A stretch of 55,235 nt of DNA, taken from positions 475,599 to 530,833 of the forward strand of contig MJCC01000014.1 of the NCBI GenBank assembly GCA_001766655.1, read 5' to 3'. The number at the start of each line of letters is the position of its first letter. The stretch's first letter is position 1. Origin of the DNA: Phytomonas francai (taxonomy: Eukaryota > Euglenozoa > Kinetoplastea > Trypanosomatida > Trypanosomatidae). Below are positions 28,342 to 37,925 of this stretch, in pieces. The position numbers and the translations under genes were made by a program. The notes below the pieces were generated by a model, which saw only the letters and a program-made list of their open reading frames with translations, did not search any database and had not been told where the DNA came from.

Positions 28342-28464
28342 ATGCATCGCTTTGACGCAAGATGTCCTTATAACAGGGCGCAGCACATACATCGCCTGCT
28401 GCAGGCTATGCAATTCCCTCGTGGGCTGACTGGTGCTAAGCTTATCGAACTGGGTGGTGTGTAA
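28342..28464 (+). CDS. Possible small ORF (40 residues)
   Basis: An ATG-to-TAA frame encodes 40 residues, starting MHRFDARCPYNR, with HIHRLLQAMQFPRGLTGAKL in the middle. The composition (R, L, G, H, few I/N/K) is unlike the translated AT-rich DNA around it, and the frame stays open upstream to 28261. It could be a genuine small protein gene, a remnant of a larger gene or an RNA gene. There is no strong polypyrimidine tract directly upstream. No homologue is recognised. Low confidence. Confidence 0.3.
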   Translation: MHRFDARCPYNRAQHIHRLLQAMQFPRGLTGAKLIELGGV

Positions 28465-28767
28465 GGCTTACACAATCCACATATTGAATAGCACTGCTAT
28501 CGACCTTGTCCTGCTGAGTCATAAAAGAGCACATGCTGTAATCGGTTGATTTCTATATTTTCGTGTGTAAATTAGGTGAGCAGCGCATAACACAAACCAT
28601 TAAATGTACATTTATTATTGTTATTGCATTACGATTCAGTGTGAATACGATTTTTCAATTTTACTTTTAAAATTGTATATGCGCTCTTTTATAATTATTA
28701 CATTAATTATAATAGAAGGATAAACTTTCCATTACTGCAATTCATATAATTATCACATGCAGATCTC

Positions 28768-28812
28768 ATTTCTACATCTTTTGCACTTTTTCTTTATCCT
28801 GGTCTTGAATAG
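28768..28812 (+). promoter_or_regulatory. Predicted trans-splice acceptor of prohibitin 2
   Basis: A strong T/C tract (CTTTTGCACTTTTTCTTTATCC region) leads to AG at 28811-28812. It lies downstream of an in-frame ATG at 28757, so that ATG is probably removed. ATG 28871 (58-nt 5' UTR) is supported as the start. Confidence 0.5.
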
Positions 28813-28870
28813 CAAACTATCGATAAAAAGAAAAACATATATAAAATTCCTACACTTGAGAAACCGAAAA

Positions 28871-29779
28871 ATGCCTCCCAAAGCTCCACCTGTTCCTGAT
28901 TTTAATCGTATAGCGGCTGAGGTTCGTAGCCGACTCAATAAGGCTGGAGGGTTAGGGAATTTGGTGGGACTTTCTGCCATTATTGGTTTGTCCGGTGTCG
29001 CTGCCTATGGCTTATATCAGTCTGTCTATTTTGTGCAAGGTGGATTTCGAGCTGTTAAATTTAACTGCGTTACCGGACTCCGCGATAGGACTTATGGAGA
29101 GGGAGCTAACTTTGCGATACCTTTTATCGAGACTCCCGTTATATTTGATGTCCGTAACAGACCCCTTGAGGTACCGACTTCAAGTGGGAGCCGGGATTTA
29201 CAGACTGTAAACATGGCTGTTCGTGTGTTGTACAAACCTGATGCCGACAATCTGCATCATCTCTATCGCAAAATTGGTGTTAACTATGCGGAAACGGTCC
29301 TCCCTTCACTAATCAACGAAATTATTCGTGCGGTGATTGCGCAGTTCAACGCTTCCGATTTGCTGGCTAAGCGTCCAGAGGTGAGCCACCGTATTGGTAT
29401 TATGCTTGCGGAGCGTGCCAAGCGCTTCAACATTGATATTACTGACGTTTCTATTACCCAGATGAGCTTCGGCAAGGAGTACACCAACGCTGTCGAGGCT
29501 AAGCAGGTCGCGCAGCAAATGGCGGAGCGTGCCAAGTTCAAGGTGGAGCAGGCAGAACAAGAGAAGCAGTCCGCCATTCTACTCGCGCAGGGTGAAGCTG
29601 AGGCCGCCCGCTTGATTGGTGACGCACTGAAGAAGAATCCAGCTTTTATTCAACTTCGTGGTTTGGAGGCAGCCCGGACTATTGCAAAAACACTGAAGGA
29701 TTCTGGACATGGGCGATACTTTTTGGACAGTAACTCCCTCTACCTAAACTTAAAGGATCAGTTGAACTACCCTAACTAA
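28871..29779 (+). CDS. PHB2: Prohibitin 2 (mitochondrial inner membrane scaffold)
   Basis: This 302-residue protein opens MPPKAPPVPDFNRIA. A hydrophobic anchor (about residues 27-48, LVGLSAIIGLSGVAAYGL) is followed by the SPFH/prohibitin domain. Diagnostic segments are YFVQGGFRAVKFN, EGANFAIPFIETPVIFDVR, SRDLQTVNMAVRVLYKP and LPSLINEIIRAVIAQFNASDL. A coiled coil (VAQQMAERAKFKVEQAEQEK, about 210-260) follows. The NRPLEVPTSSGSRDLQTVN signature is PHB2-like rather than PHB1-like. Prohibitins form ring complexes of PHB1/PHB2 in the inner mitochondrial membrane, supporting m-AAA protease control and cristae. ATG 28871 is preferred over the in-frame ATG 28757 because of the splice acceptor between them and the AT-rich composition of the extension. 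Secure at family level. Confidence 0.92.
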   Translation: MPPKAPPVPDFNRIAAEVRSRLNKAGGLGNLVGLSAIIGLSGVAAYGLYQSVYFVQGGFRAVKFNCVTGLRDRTYGEGANFAIPFIETPVIFDVRNRPLEVPTSSGSRDLQTVNMAVRVLYKPDADNLHHLYRKIGVNYAETVLPSLINEIIRAVIAQFNASDLLAKRPEVSHRIGIMLAERAKRFNIDITDVSITQMSFGKEYTNAVEAKQVAQQMAERAKFKVEQAEQEKQSAILLAQGEAEAARLIGDALKKNPAFIQLRGLEAARTIAKTLKDSGHGRYFLDSNSLYLNLKDQLNYPN

Positions 29780-29929
29780 TATAAGTTGTTACAGGAAAAA
29801 AAGAGGAACGCTCAGAAAAGCATGTCACATCACTTTAGAATGCTTGCATTATTTCATTTTCATCTCTTAAAACACAGGATATATGATTGGTAACATTTCT
29901 GAAGAAGAGTAGTTTGGACAAGGGGTATG

Positions 29930-29979
<50 letters not shown>

Positions 29980-30386
29980 GAGGGAGGGAGTTTGAGCAGA
30001 GCTGTAAAGAGAGGATGAATCTTAAAATTTTAATCTAGAATTTGGTTAAAGCGTGTATCGTTTATTGCTACCTAGCCTTTATCCTAGCCTTTTTCTCCTT
30101 GTGGTTACACGTTTTGTGCGTAAATAAATTTATATATACACGTATCTATATTCGTATTAAAAGCATTATTTTTGCCTTCGCTTCAATTCTAGTTGAGAAT
30201 ACGATTTAGAAACCCCCGTAAGCTTTACGCCAGTTTGTAGGTTTGTACAAATGTATATATATATATATTTCTAACTCTCTCTAGGTTCTCATAATATTCC
30301 TTTATACATTTTTTTTTGTGAAAGTCATGTTTATATATTTAAGTTCATTAATACATTTTAGATCGAAGAATTAAGAAAAACAGCTT
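29780..30386. other. Intergenic region with long AT microsatellite
   Basis: About 0.6 kb of AT-rich spacer. It contains the long AT repeat listed separately and a T-rich tract ending in AG at 30360-30361, the probable splice acceptor of the next gene. No gene is seen. Confidence 0.6.
29932..29976. repeat. (AT)n dinucleotide microsatellite
   Basis: About 45 nt of uninterrupted AT repeats, followed by AAAGGAGGGAGGGAG. Palindromic AT runs can extrude cruciforms and are typically length-polymorphic. Shorter TATA runs occur at 30249-30266. Confidence 0.95.
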
Positions 30387-32528
30387 ATGATGAAAGACCA
30401 AGAGTTGTTTCGATTCGTTGTTCGGGTGCTGGAGGAGCATTTTGCTGACAGCAACTCTTCCAGTATGACAGTGGAGGAGGAGATGTTAGAGATACTTCGC
30501 TCACATCACAACTTATCTTCTCAGGAGGTCGTCTTTGCGCTGGACTGTGTGGTAAATGTGTGCCGCTTTGAAAAATTATGCAAAGGTGCGTTTGAAGGCT
30601 ACTGTGATGCCTACAAACGCAATAAAAAAGGGAGGTTTTCAATCTATCTGATGACATATATACTCTTTTTCAAGTACAATGAGCTTGGAGGCGAAAAAGT
30701 TCGAAGCTTTATTCATCAGCCGGAACTTGCAACACGAATTGTGGAGTATATCAGGTATCTTCTTGACCTAAACGCAGTCCAAAGATATTCATTTCCTGGA
30801 TGGCTCCAGTATTATGACATTCATTTTATTGAGAAGAGTGTTCTTGAACCATTTTTCTCTCGCAAAATTAACCTTGAGTCGGAGGTTCTGATGTGGTTCA
30901 ACGCATCAAGTACTACACTACGGGGTGCAGTACATCAGAACGAAGACGAAGAACGTAAAATTGATACCGTACGGGGTTTGAAACAGTCTGAAAAAGTTCG
31001 ATTAAATATGCAAATGATAAAATCTGGTGTGCATATCAATCCTGAGACTTCTAATTCCCCGAGAGTTCCCAATGAGGCAAGGCCACACAGAGACGCATCG
31101 CACCAGTCATCGAAGTTGGAACCCGATAAATCCAGCACAAAAAATATCACCCGTTCGATGCAGCCGCCGACTCTAGTGGAGCTATCTCCAAAGCAAGTAC
31201 TATTTTCTCAGAGCTCGAGGTGTCGCAGTAATACGCCAAAGAGTATGTTACCTAGAGTGGAGAAGAAGTTACCCACACGTCCGATTGTCTTTAGTTTTCT
31301 CAGACGGTCCTCAACCCCGTCCCCACCTCTCCCCGATGCAGTAGGGAAGAAGTCTGAATCTACCAACTCACTGGCAAGAATAACAGCTTTCTATACTCGT
31401 ACAAAAGCCTGCGCGCCTGCTAAGGTTCTACCCACGACTGGTTCTTTGAGACGAGAGGCTTATCTTCACGAAGCACAAAAGCAAGAAGCGCCGGTGTCTT
31501 TGTTAGAAAGGGAAGAATCCTTCCACGATTCAGTGGACTATAAGCTTTGTACGATAAAGCAATGCCAAAGAATTGCCCAAGAAAACGAGTCGAAGATTCT
31601 GCAAAGACATTTAGAAGCACTAGAATGTGAGGAAAAGATGCGACAAGCAAAGGTAAGGGCGATTGCAGGAAAAAAGGAGTGCGCTAATGCTATGAAGAAG
31701 CAGGCTGCTGTCGATGCAAGTGAAAGGCAAAAGAATGAACAGGCAGATGCGCACCAACAACAAGACTTTGTTCGCACTTTTAGGGCCCAGCTTGTTATGA
31801 ATAAAAACATGGCTTTGGAGAGATGCAACTCTAACAAACAAAGAAAAGTTAATGAGGTAAAAGAGGAGAGAAGCCAAATTCGAGAGGCTGCACAGAAGAC
31901 TGAAGAGCAAAGACGGCTAGAGCGATCCCAGATGATCCATGATATTCGTCTTATTCGAGTTCGAATTAAACAGAGGAAAAAGGAATTGGCGTGTCTTAGG
32001 TGTGCTGGTCGCTTTGATCACGCAGGGGAGCCAACCAGCGGTGAGGGCTGCACCGGTGGAAGGGGCGGGACAGATGTCCAGGGGGCGCTCACTCAGGTCC
32101 GCGCACTGAAAAGAGAGGCGGAGGAAATTCTCCGGCATGAAATAGCGGCGGCCCACGAGCGTGAGCGTGAGGAAAGGCAGAATCTGGAGCAAATGGTCGA
32201 AGCACAACGACAAACGCGCTTCAAAGAGCGGGAAAGAGAGCGTGAGTTGAAGAGGTGTAGGGAGGAGAAAACGCGAGGTGTCATAGAGGCTTATCACGCC
32301 TCGCGTGTGTTAGACATGTACGAAAAATTGCACACCAGGCGTCTGAAGCAGTTATGGAGTCAAAGGGAGCTTAGAGAGGAAGAACGGAAGTGCCGAAATG
32401 AGAGAATTTTACGGAACGCCAGTAGTGGTGCAATCGAAAGTGAACGCTGGAGGCAGCTTGAACAGGGACTACACACCCAGGTTCTTTCTTCACAAAACTT
32501 CAGAAAGAGCTGCACTGCCTTATTATAG
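30387..32528 (+). CDS. CFAP99-like cilia/flagella-associated protein
   Basis: This 713-residue protein has two parts. Residues 1-175 form a helical domain with the pattern of CFAP99. CDAYKRNKKGRFSIYLMTYI is followed by LFFKYNELGGEKVRSFI, then VEYIRYLLDLNAVQRY, and a final helix with LQYYDIHFIEKSVLEPFF. In CFAP99 the sequence Y..RD.NLY.VL.YL..FRLEELG..FR.F is typical. Residues 175-370 are Ser/Pro/Lys-rich and probably disordered. Residues 370-713 form a long Glu/Arg/Gln coiled coil, with a Gly-rich interruption near 555. CFAP99 is an axonemal protein of motile cilia, and DAW1 in the window shows such a cilium is present. Tandem ATGs (30387, 30390); AG at 30360. The family call is from pattern memory and moderate. 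Confidence 0.6.
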   Translation: MMKDQELFRFVVRVLEEHFADSNSSSMTVEEEMLEILRSHHNLSSQEVVFALDCVVNVCRFEKLCKGAFEGYCDAYKRNKKGRFSIYLMTYILFFKYNELGGEKVRSFIHQPELATRIVEYIRYLLDLNAVQRYSFPGWLQYYDIHFIEKSVLEPFFSRKINLESEVLMWFNASSTTLRGAVHQNEDEERKIDTVRGLKQSEKVRLNMQMIKSGVHINPETSNSPRVPNEARPHRDASHQSSKLEPDKSSTKNITRSMQPPTLVELSPKQVLFSQSSRCRSNTPKSMLPRVEKKLPTRPIVFSFLRRSSTPSPPLPDAVGKKSESTNSLARITAFYTRTKACAPAKVLPTTGSLRREAYLHEAQKQEAPVSLLEREESFHDSVDYKLCTIKQCQRIAQENESKILQRHLEALECEEKMRQAKVRAIAGKKECANAMKKQAAVDASERQKNEQADAHQQQDFVRTFRAQLVMNKNMALERCNSNKQRKVNEVKEERSQIREAAQKTEEQRRLERSQMIHDIRLIRVRIKQRKKELACLRCAGRFDHAGEPTSGEGCTGGRGGTDVQGALTQVRALKREAEEILRHEIAAAHEREREERQNLEQMVEAQRQTRFKERERERELKRCREEKTRGVIEAYHASRVLDMYEKLHTRRLKQLWSQRELREEERKCRNERILRNASSGAIESERWRQLEQGLHTQVLSSQNFRKSCTALL

Positions 32529-34025
32529 GTGCTTATCTGAATACAGATAAACAGGTATACCCTGAACTTTTACCTTTCAATTTTTTTCGTTTTATTTTTT
32601 CTCACGATGTAAACTAGAACTATAAGCATATGGTTAACTTGTTTTTCTTTATTGTTCAAAGTCCATTACACTTCCCGTAAATCGCGAAGTTATAGGTTAG
32701 GCTTCTGTAATATTATTGTATAGTTTGACTTACACCCCAACTAGAGGTTCAATGCGTGCTCTACTATTTCTACCTTTTGTAGCTCCAATCCATTTATTAT
32801 GATTAGGAGAAAATGTATGTCTGTGGGGTGGTGTATCACGTCTGAAGAATCTAAAAAACTATACAGGCAAAAAACGAGTCAAACTTTCTTTTTCAGCGAG
32901 CTTATTTGAATCGCTTGGAATTTTTTTAAATGCTGCTTCTTACTTACTTATTCCTCATTGGTAAAAATGACAACATACCTACATTCATACTCTTAGTACA
33001 TCCACATACAAGAAATAGTGTTTCATCGATAAAATCGGTGCTCTATATTTTGAAACTACTTCTGCGTAGGTTTCATCATATGGCATAACAAATACATTGA
33101 AAAGAGCTCACTCTATTCAGCTGTGTGCCTTTTTCGACAGAAATGCCTCAACTGTAGTCAATTAAATAATTTCTTAGAGCGAAACGCATGTATCTCATGA
33201 GATGCAACGGAACATGCAATTAGTTAATCAAGAGGTTGGTTATCTGAGGTTGTTAATAGCAGACAAATACCCCAGCAAGTATCCAATGAAAGAATCAAAT
33301 ATATTTCCAAGAGCATACATTATAAACGCATTTTTGGGGTCATATTTTTTTGTGTTAATGGAGTTCCAACGCTGTGAGCTATCCACAGCTTTCCATTTTC
33401 TGCAATGAATGATTGTAAGTAAGGAGTATTCTATTTGATAGAATAGCGTGAATACTAGGCTTTTTTGTGCCGCATCTTAATTTCATGTGCAGTAGGCAAT
33501 CTTAAGAATCCAACCCGATGCAGCCTTTTTTTTTTCGCTATCCTCATAAACGCCATTTTACGCAATCGTTGAATGTGCGTTACGTCATATAGAAGCATAT
33601 ACATTTTAATTCCTCCTAAAATAGACGCAAAAGTAGAGTTTGTGGTATTCAAATCAGACATCTCTGTATATGTTTCGATACACTTTACATCCCGCCTTAA
33701 AGTTGTGTGGAATGACAGAGGTTCAAGACTCAGTTCTATAACTATATTGGGCTCATCATTTCTGATTCCCTTTAAGTAATGAATCTTAAAAGGTAACCCT
33801 CTTCGAAGATACAAAGGCTTCTTCATTTTTTCTACGGTTCTTCGTTTGAATTTTAGTATACATTTTCTGTTATTGGATCATAAAACAAAAGCTTCGTACC
33901 AAGCATTTTTTTAAAAATACTTTGTGCATTTCACATAGTTGTTCATCTATTATTAGCTTCTCTCAAGTTTCTCCCCGCTTAGTAGGTTTTTTTTTTTCTC
34001 TATCAACCTACGCATTGATACCGTA
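32529..34025. other. Long intergenic region; one antisense ORF
   Basis: About 1.5 kb, mostly AT-rich. It contains a 123-codon minus-strand ATG-initiated ORF (33455-33826), listed separately. Upstream of BCKDHB, pyrimidine tracts with AG at 33981-33982 look like a splice acceptor. No RNA gene is recognised. Confidence 0.6.
33455..33826 (-). CDS. Possible antisense small gene (123 residues), unknown
   Basis: An ATG-initiated frame on the minus strand lies inside an otherwise plus-strand transcription unit. The product is basic (MKKPLYLRRGLPFKIHYLKG at the start, RIAKKKRLHRVGFLRLP and MRHKKA at the end). Its composition is less I/F/N-biased than that of neighbouring shadow frames. No domain is recognised. 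No convincing pyrimidine tract precedes it on its own strand, and opposite orientation is unusual for kinetoplastids. It may be a chance ORF, a small transposed gene or a relic. Low confidence. Confidence 0.25.
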   Translation of the reverse strand: MKKPLYLRRGLPFKIHYLKGIRNDEPNIVIELSLEPLSFHTTLRRDVKCIETYTEMSDLNTTNSTFASILGGIKMYMLLYDVTHIQRLRKMAFMRIAKKKRLHRVGFLRLPTAHEIKMRHKKA

Positions 34026-35123
34026 ATGAGAAGGCTGTCATCCCCTGCGCTTCATTTCACTGGGGCGAATGTACTATCAAAGCGTTTTGTTGAAATGAAT
34101 CCCAGCCAGTATAAATTCAACCCTCCCCCGAAGGATGAACAACATGCAGTGCTTAATGGTGTTAAAACAAACTATTACCAGGCCGTCAACGGAGCTCTGG
34201 ATCATGCTCTTAGAGACAAGAAAACAGTACTGCTGGGCGAAGACGTGGCATTCGGTGGAGTGTTTCGCTGTTCGGTTGGACTGCGTGAGAAGTACGGACC
34301 CAAACGAGTGTTTAACTCCCCTCTCAGCGAGCAGGGCATTGTGGGGTTTACAATAGGCATGGCTGCTGTGGGGTGGAGACCAATCGCGGAAGTGCAGTTC
34401 GCCGACTATATTTTCCCCGCCTTTGACCAAATTGTTAATGAAGCATCCAAGTATCGCTACCGATCGGGTGGAACTTACTACTGTCCGCTTGTCATTCGCG
34501 CGCCATGTTCAGCGGTTGGGCATGGCGGGGCTTACCATTCACAGAGCGTAGAGGCATTTTTTACACATTGCGCGGGGTTGAAGGTGGTCATGCCCAGCAC
34601 ACCATCAGAGGCCAAAGGTCTACTACTCAAGTGCTGGAAGGAGAATGATCCATGCTTGTTTTTTGAGCCCAAAATTCTCTACCGCAGTGCATTTGAAAAC
34701 GTCAATCCAGATTATTACGATCTCCCCCTTGGTAGGGGGCGTGTCCTGTTGGAAGGGAAGGACGTCACGATCATTACCTACGGCTCGCAAGTCTACCGCG
34801 CTGCACACGCAGCGAAGATGGCCCAGGAGGAGGGCATATCTGTAGAGCTAATCGACCTACGCAGCTTGATACCATGGGATCGCAACTTGATTGCCGCGTC
34901 GGTTAAGAAGACCCGAAGGGCTATTGTCACCCACGAGGCGCAGATGACATCGGGCTACGGTGCAGAGCTTGTCTCGTGCATTACGGAGGATTGCTTCTTA
35001 TCCTTGGAAGCGCCACCGAAACGTGTCTGTGGTCTGGACACACCAGTTCCTCTTCATGAGAGACTTTACCTTCCTAACGAGTACAAGCTGTACGATGCAA
35101 TTAAGGAAATTGTGAAGTTTTAA
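34026..35123 (+). CDS. BCKDHB: Branched-chain 2-oxoacid dehydrogenase E1 beta subunit
   Basis: This 365-residue protein is the beta subunit of the thiamine-diphosphate-dependent E1 of the mitochondrial branched-chain ketoacid dehydrogenase. That complex oxidises the keto acids of Leu, Ile and Val to acyl-CoA. Key segments are LLGEDVAFGGVFRCSVGLRE (ThDP-side Glu), SPLSEQGIVGFTIGMA, VQFADYIFPAFDQIVNEASK, YHSQSVEAFFTHCAGLKVV, CLFFEPKILYR and LIDLRSLIPWD. GVFRC and the EPKILYR motif separate it from pyruvate dehydrogenase E1 beta. The first about 22 residues (MRRLSSPALHFTGANVLSKR) are basic and Ser-rich, as in a mitochondrial presequence. ATG 34026 lies about 43 nt after a pyrimidine tract plus AG at 33981-33982. 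Complete and typical in length. The alpha subunit is not in the window. Confidence 0.94.
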   Translation: MRRLSSPALHFTGANVLSKRFVEMNPSQYKFNPPPKDEQHAVLNGVKTNYYQAVNGALDHALRDKKTVLLGEDVAFGGVFRCSVGLREKYGPKRVFNSPLSEQGIVGFTIGMAAVGWRPIAEVQFADYIFPAFDQIVNEASKYRYRSGGTYYCPLVIRAPCSAVGHGGAYHSQSVEAFFTHCAGLKVVMPSTPSEAKGLLLKCWKENDPCLFFEPKILYRSAFENVNPDYYDLPLGRGRVLLEGKDVTIITYGSQVYRAAHAAKMAQEEGISVELIDLRSLIPWDRNLIAASVKKTRRAIVTHEAQMTSGYGAELVSCITEDCFLSLEAPPKRVCGLDTPVPLHERLYLPNEYKLYDAIKEIVKF

Positions 35124-36288
35124 GTGGGCAAATAACAACCAAGGAAGACAAATGCGCTACTAAATAACGTAAAACGAAGTAAAAAATATTCTATTCAGTA
35201 CTTTATGTATGAGAAACGCTGCATATTTTTAATCAATTTTTTTGTCTGCATTCGAGTTTTTATTAGACGTAGCGTGCTTTTGCGGCGCAAAAAAAAAGAA
35301 AATGACCCTATTTAAAGAAAAAACGTACACTATTTATCGATTTTGTGCTTCATATTTTACAACTAAACTTTTTCCTACCCCCCATACTACCTTATTTATT
35401 TGACGTCTTATTACTTGAGTTAGCATATACATCCGGGGTATTATATTATTTTGAACGTTAGATATCCCGGCTGCAATTCGTCGATTATTTTTGAACCTTT
35501 TGTGTACTATCATATCAACTTTCACTACGCTTTACATTTCATTATTATTATTGTTATGCTTATTTTAAAGGTTTTTTATCTTCCAACGTTTTAGTCATTT
35601 CTATAACTCGATTGCAAGTAATCCTATTTGTATGGCATCCGAATGAGCCTGACATAAAGGTCTTGACATAGTTTTGAGGCATATGATCCAAGGGTATCTC
35701 TAAGAATAGGATGGTCTGCGGGGACACCTTCGAAGGGTAGTCATACCAATGACAACATCGCAACACTTTTCAGCCCTCTCCCTATGTGGGGATGCCAACC
35801 TTATCGTATGATTATTGGTCAATGAATAAATATAGTGATGTAGCATCACTTGTGAAGCTAACCTGCTTTTAAGAAAAACATTAAAATACCTCTTAGCACA
35901 CTCTCTAAGACCATCTCATCTGTAGGATCCACGGTTCTGAGAACATAAGGAGTGCGCTTTTTCGTTTAAGAAGCTGTATTCAATGCTTAACATAGTGCCA
36001 TCTTATTCCCTTTTCCTCCCTTGACTGCAAATACGGATATGAAAGCCGAGTAGTTGTATCTGGAGTACAGCACGTACCTAGGGTGTTTGAGGGTTTCAAA
36101 CAAACCATTATAGGGAAGAATATTGATATTTGTCTGGTTTCATTATTCTTACCACAGGAGTCTAAATATGGAGCTATTTCTTTAAGGGCATGTATCTGAT
36201 AGATAGACTAAGATTGGTCCTTTTAAAGATTCACTCTATAAAAATAGTATTGTTGTTGGTTTTAAAATCAATCTCTTTTCGGATGCTA

Positions 36289-36327
<39 letters not shown>

Positions 36328-36425
36328 GATATCACGTCATTGTTTAGATTATCCATTCACTAACAATCATACTAAAAACCGATATAATCTACTTTCAACC
36401 CCTTAAAAAAAGGTATTTTAACACG
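35124..36425. other. Intergenic region upstream of pyruvate kinase
   Basis: About 1.3 kb of spacer with no convincing gene. A minus-strand 68-codon frame (35560-35766) has no domain. It ends with a CT-rich tract that should be the pyruvate kinase splice signal. Confidence 0.6.
36291..36347 (+). promoter_or_regulatory. CTT-repeat polypyrimidine tract and splice acceptor of PYK
   Basis: An uninterrupted pyrimidine tract of CTT/CCT units spans 36291-36327. The next AG is at 36346-36347, giving a 5' UTR of about 78 nt. It is the strongest internal trans-splicing signal in the window, fitting a highly expressed glycolytic gene. Confidence 0.65.
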
Positions 36426-37925
36426 ATGTCCCAAATGGAACACAACTTGAAACTTTCCGTCTTTGGCGCTATGCCCGGGTATCGCTCCAATCGCATCATC
36501 TGCACCATTGGCCCTCGCACTCAGAGCACGGAGGCGCTCAAAGGACTCATCCAAAGTGGCATGTCTGTGGCTCGCATGAACTTTTCTCACGGTTCACATG
36601 AGTACCATGCACGCACAATCGAAAACGTTCGCAAGGCTGCAGCTGAGCTTGGCATCAACATTGGAATTGCACTAGACACAAAGGGCCCTGAAATTCGGAC
36701 TGGCTTGTTTGCAGGCGGTCAGACGGTGATAGAGCAGGGTATGACTTGCCGTATTACGACGGACCCCGTGTTTTCTGAAAATGGGACCTGTGATAGGTTC
36801 TACATTGATTATCCCAATTTGCCACAAGTGGTGAGGCCAGGCGGTTTCATTTACATTGACGATGGTATTCTGATTCTGAAGGTTGAGTCCCGTGAAGATG
36901 AGCATACTTTGAGGTGCGTTGCGAACAACACACACACAATATCCGACCGCCGTGGTGTGAATTTGCCTGGATGCGACATCGATTTGCCAGCGGTGTCTGA
37001 GAAGGATTTGTGTGATTTGCGTTTCGGTGTGGAGCAGGGTGTCGATATGATTTTTGCATCCTTCATCCGCACAGCCAGCCAGGTGGATGAGGTGCGTGAG
37101 GCATTGGGACCCAAGGGTAAGGACATTCTAATCATCTCCAAGATTGAAAACCACCAAGGACTCCAGAATATCGACGCGATTATCAAACAGAGTGACGGCA
37201 TCATGGTTGCGCGTGGTGACCTGGGGGTTGAAATCCCCGCAGAAAGGGTGGTTGTCGCACAGAAGGTTATCATCAGCAAATGTAATGTGGCTGGAAAACC
37301 AGTAATCTGTGCGACGCAGATGCTTGAAAGCATGACGTATAACCCACGACCGACTCGTGCAGAGGTCTCCGACGTGGCTAACGCCGTCTTCGATGGCGCG
37401 GACTGTGTTATGCTGTCGGGCGAGACGGCTAAAGGAAAGTACCCTAGCGAAGTGGTGGAATACATGGCTCGTATCTGCCTTGAGGCCCAGAGTGCTACCA
37501 ACCACTATGTTACCTTTAACAGCATTAAGGAATTGCAGTCTATCCCGATGAAGGTGGAGGAGGCCGTGTGCAGCAGCGCCGTCAACTCGGCATATGAAGT
37601 TCAGGCAAAGATGCTGCTAGTTTTGAGTAACACGGGCAAAAGTGCGCGCCTTATCTCCAAGTACCATCCTGCTTGTCCAATTATTTGCGTGACAAGCCGT
37701 ATGCGGACTTGTCGACAGCTCAACATTACTTACGCCATTGAGAGCGTTTTCTTTGATACTGAAAAGTACAGTGAGGATGTTGAAAAGGAAAAACGTGTTG
37801 AGATGGGCATAGAGTACGGCAAAAAAATGGCTTATGTGAAGGAAGGCGATTATATAGTTGTGGTGCACGCTGATCACCAAGTGAAGGGATATGCTAACCA
37901 AACACGTATTATGCTTGTCCATTAA
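36426..37925 (+). CDS. PYK: Pyruvate kinase
   Basis: This 499-residue enzyme makes pyruvate and ATP from phosphoenolpyruvate and ADP in the cytosol. Its length equals that of characterised trypanosomatid pyruvate kinases. Visible motifs are IICTIGPRTQSTEALKGLI, MNFSHGSHEYH and ALDTKGPEIRTGLF. The signature IISKIENHQGLQNID holds the catalytic Lys and metal-binding Glu. GIMVARGDLGVEIP, CATQMLESM, PTRAEVSDVANAV and MLSGETAKGKYP follow. The C-terminal domain (about 390-499) ends HQVKGYANQTRIMLVH, the region of the allosteric loop that binds fructose 2,6-bisphosphate in this group. There is no PTS1, so it is cytosolic. By hand count, Arg codons are mostly CGT/CGC, fitting high expression. Very secure. 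Confidence 0.97.
   Translation: MSQMEHNLKLSVFGAMPGYRSNRIICTIGPRTQSTEALKGLIQSGMSVARMNFSHGSHEYHARTIENVRKAAAELGINIGIALDTKGPEIRTGLFAGGQTVIEQGMTCRITTDPVFSENGTCDRFYIDYPNLPQVVRPGGFIYIDDGILILKVESREDEHTLRCVANNTHTISDRRGVNLPGCDIDLPAVSEKDLCDLRFGVEQGVDMIFASFIRTASQVDEVREALGPKGKDILIISKIENHQGLQNIDAIIKQSDGIMVARGDLGVEIPAERVVVAQKVIISKCNVAGKPVICATQMLESMTYNPRPTRAEVSDVANAVFDGADCVMLSGETAKGKYPSEVVEYMARICLEAQSATNHYVTFNSIKELQSIPMKVEEAVCSSAVNSAYEVQAKMLLVLSNTGKSARLISKYHPACPIICVTSRMRTCRQLNITYAIESVFFDTEKYSEDVEKEKRVEMGIEYGKKMAYVKEGDYIVVVHADHQVKGYANQTRIMLVH

Larger units (their letters stand above)
27795..28870. other. Long intergenic region with one possible small ORF
   Basis: About 1.08 kb between coatomer zeta and prohibitin 2. 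Most is AT-rich, but 28340-28510 is less so and contains a 40-codon ORF listed separately. No tRNA-like A/B boxes or other RNA gene were recognised by eye. Confidence 0.6.

Noticed and set aside
27795..28870. tRNA or other RNA gene in the long spacer
   Set aside because: No paired A/B box or cloverleaf was found by eye; a covariance-model search would be needed to be certain.
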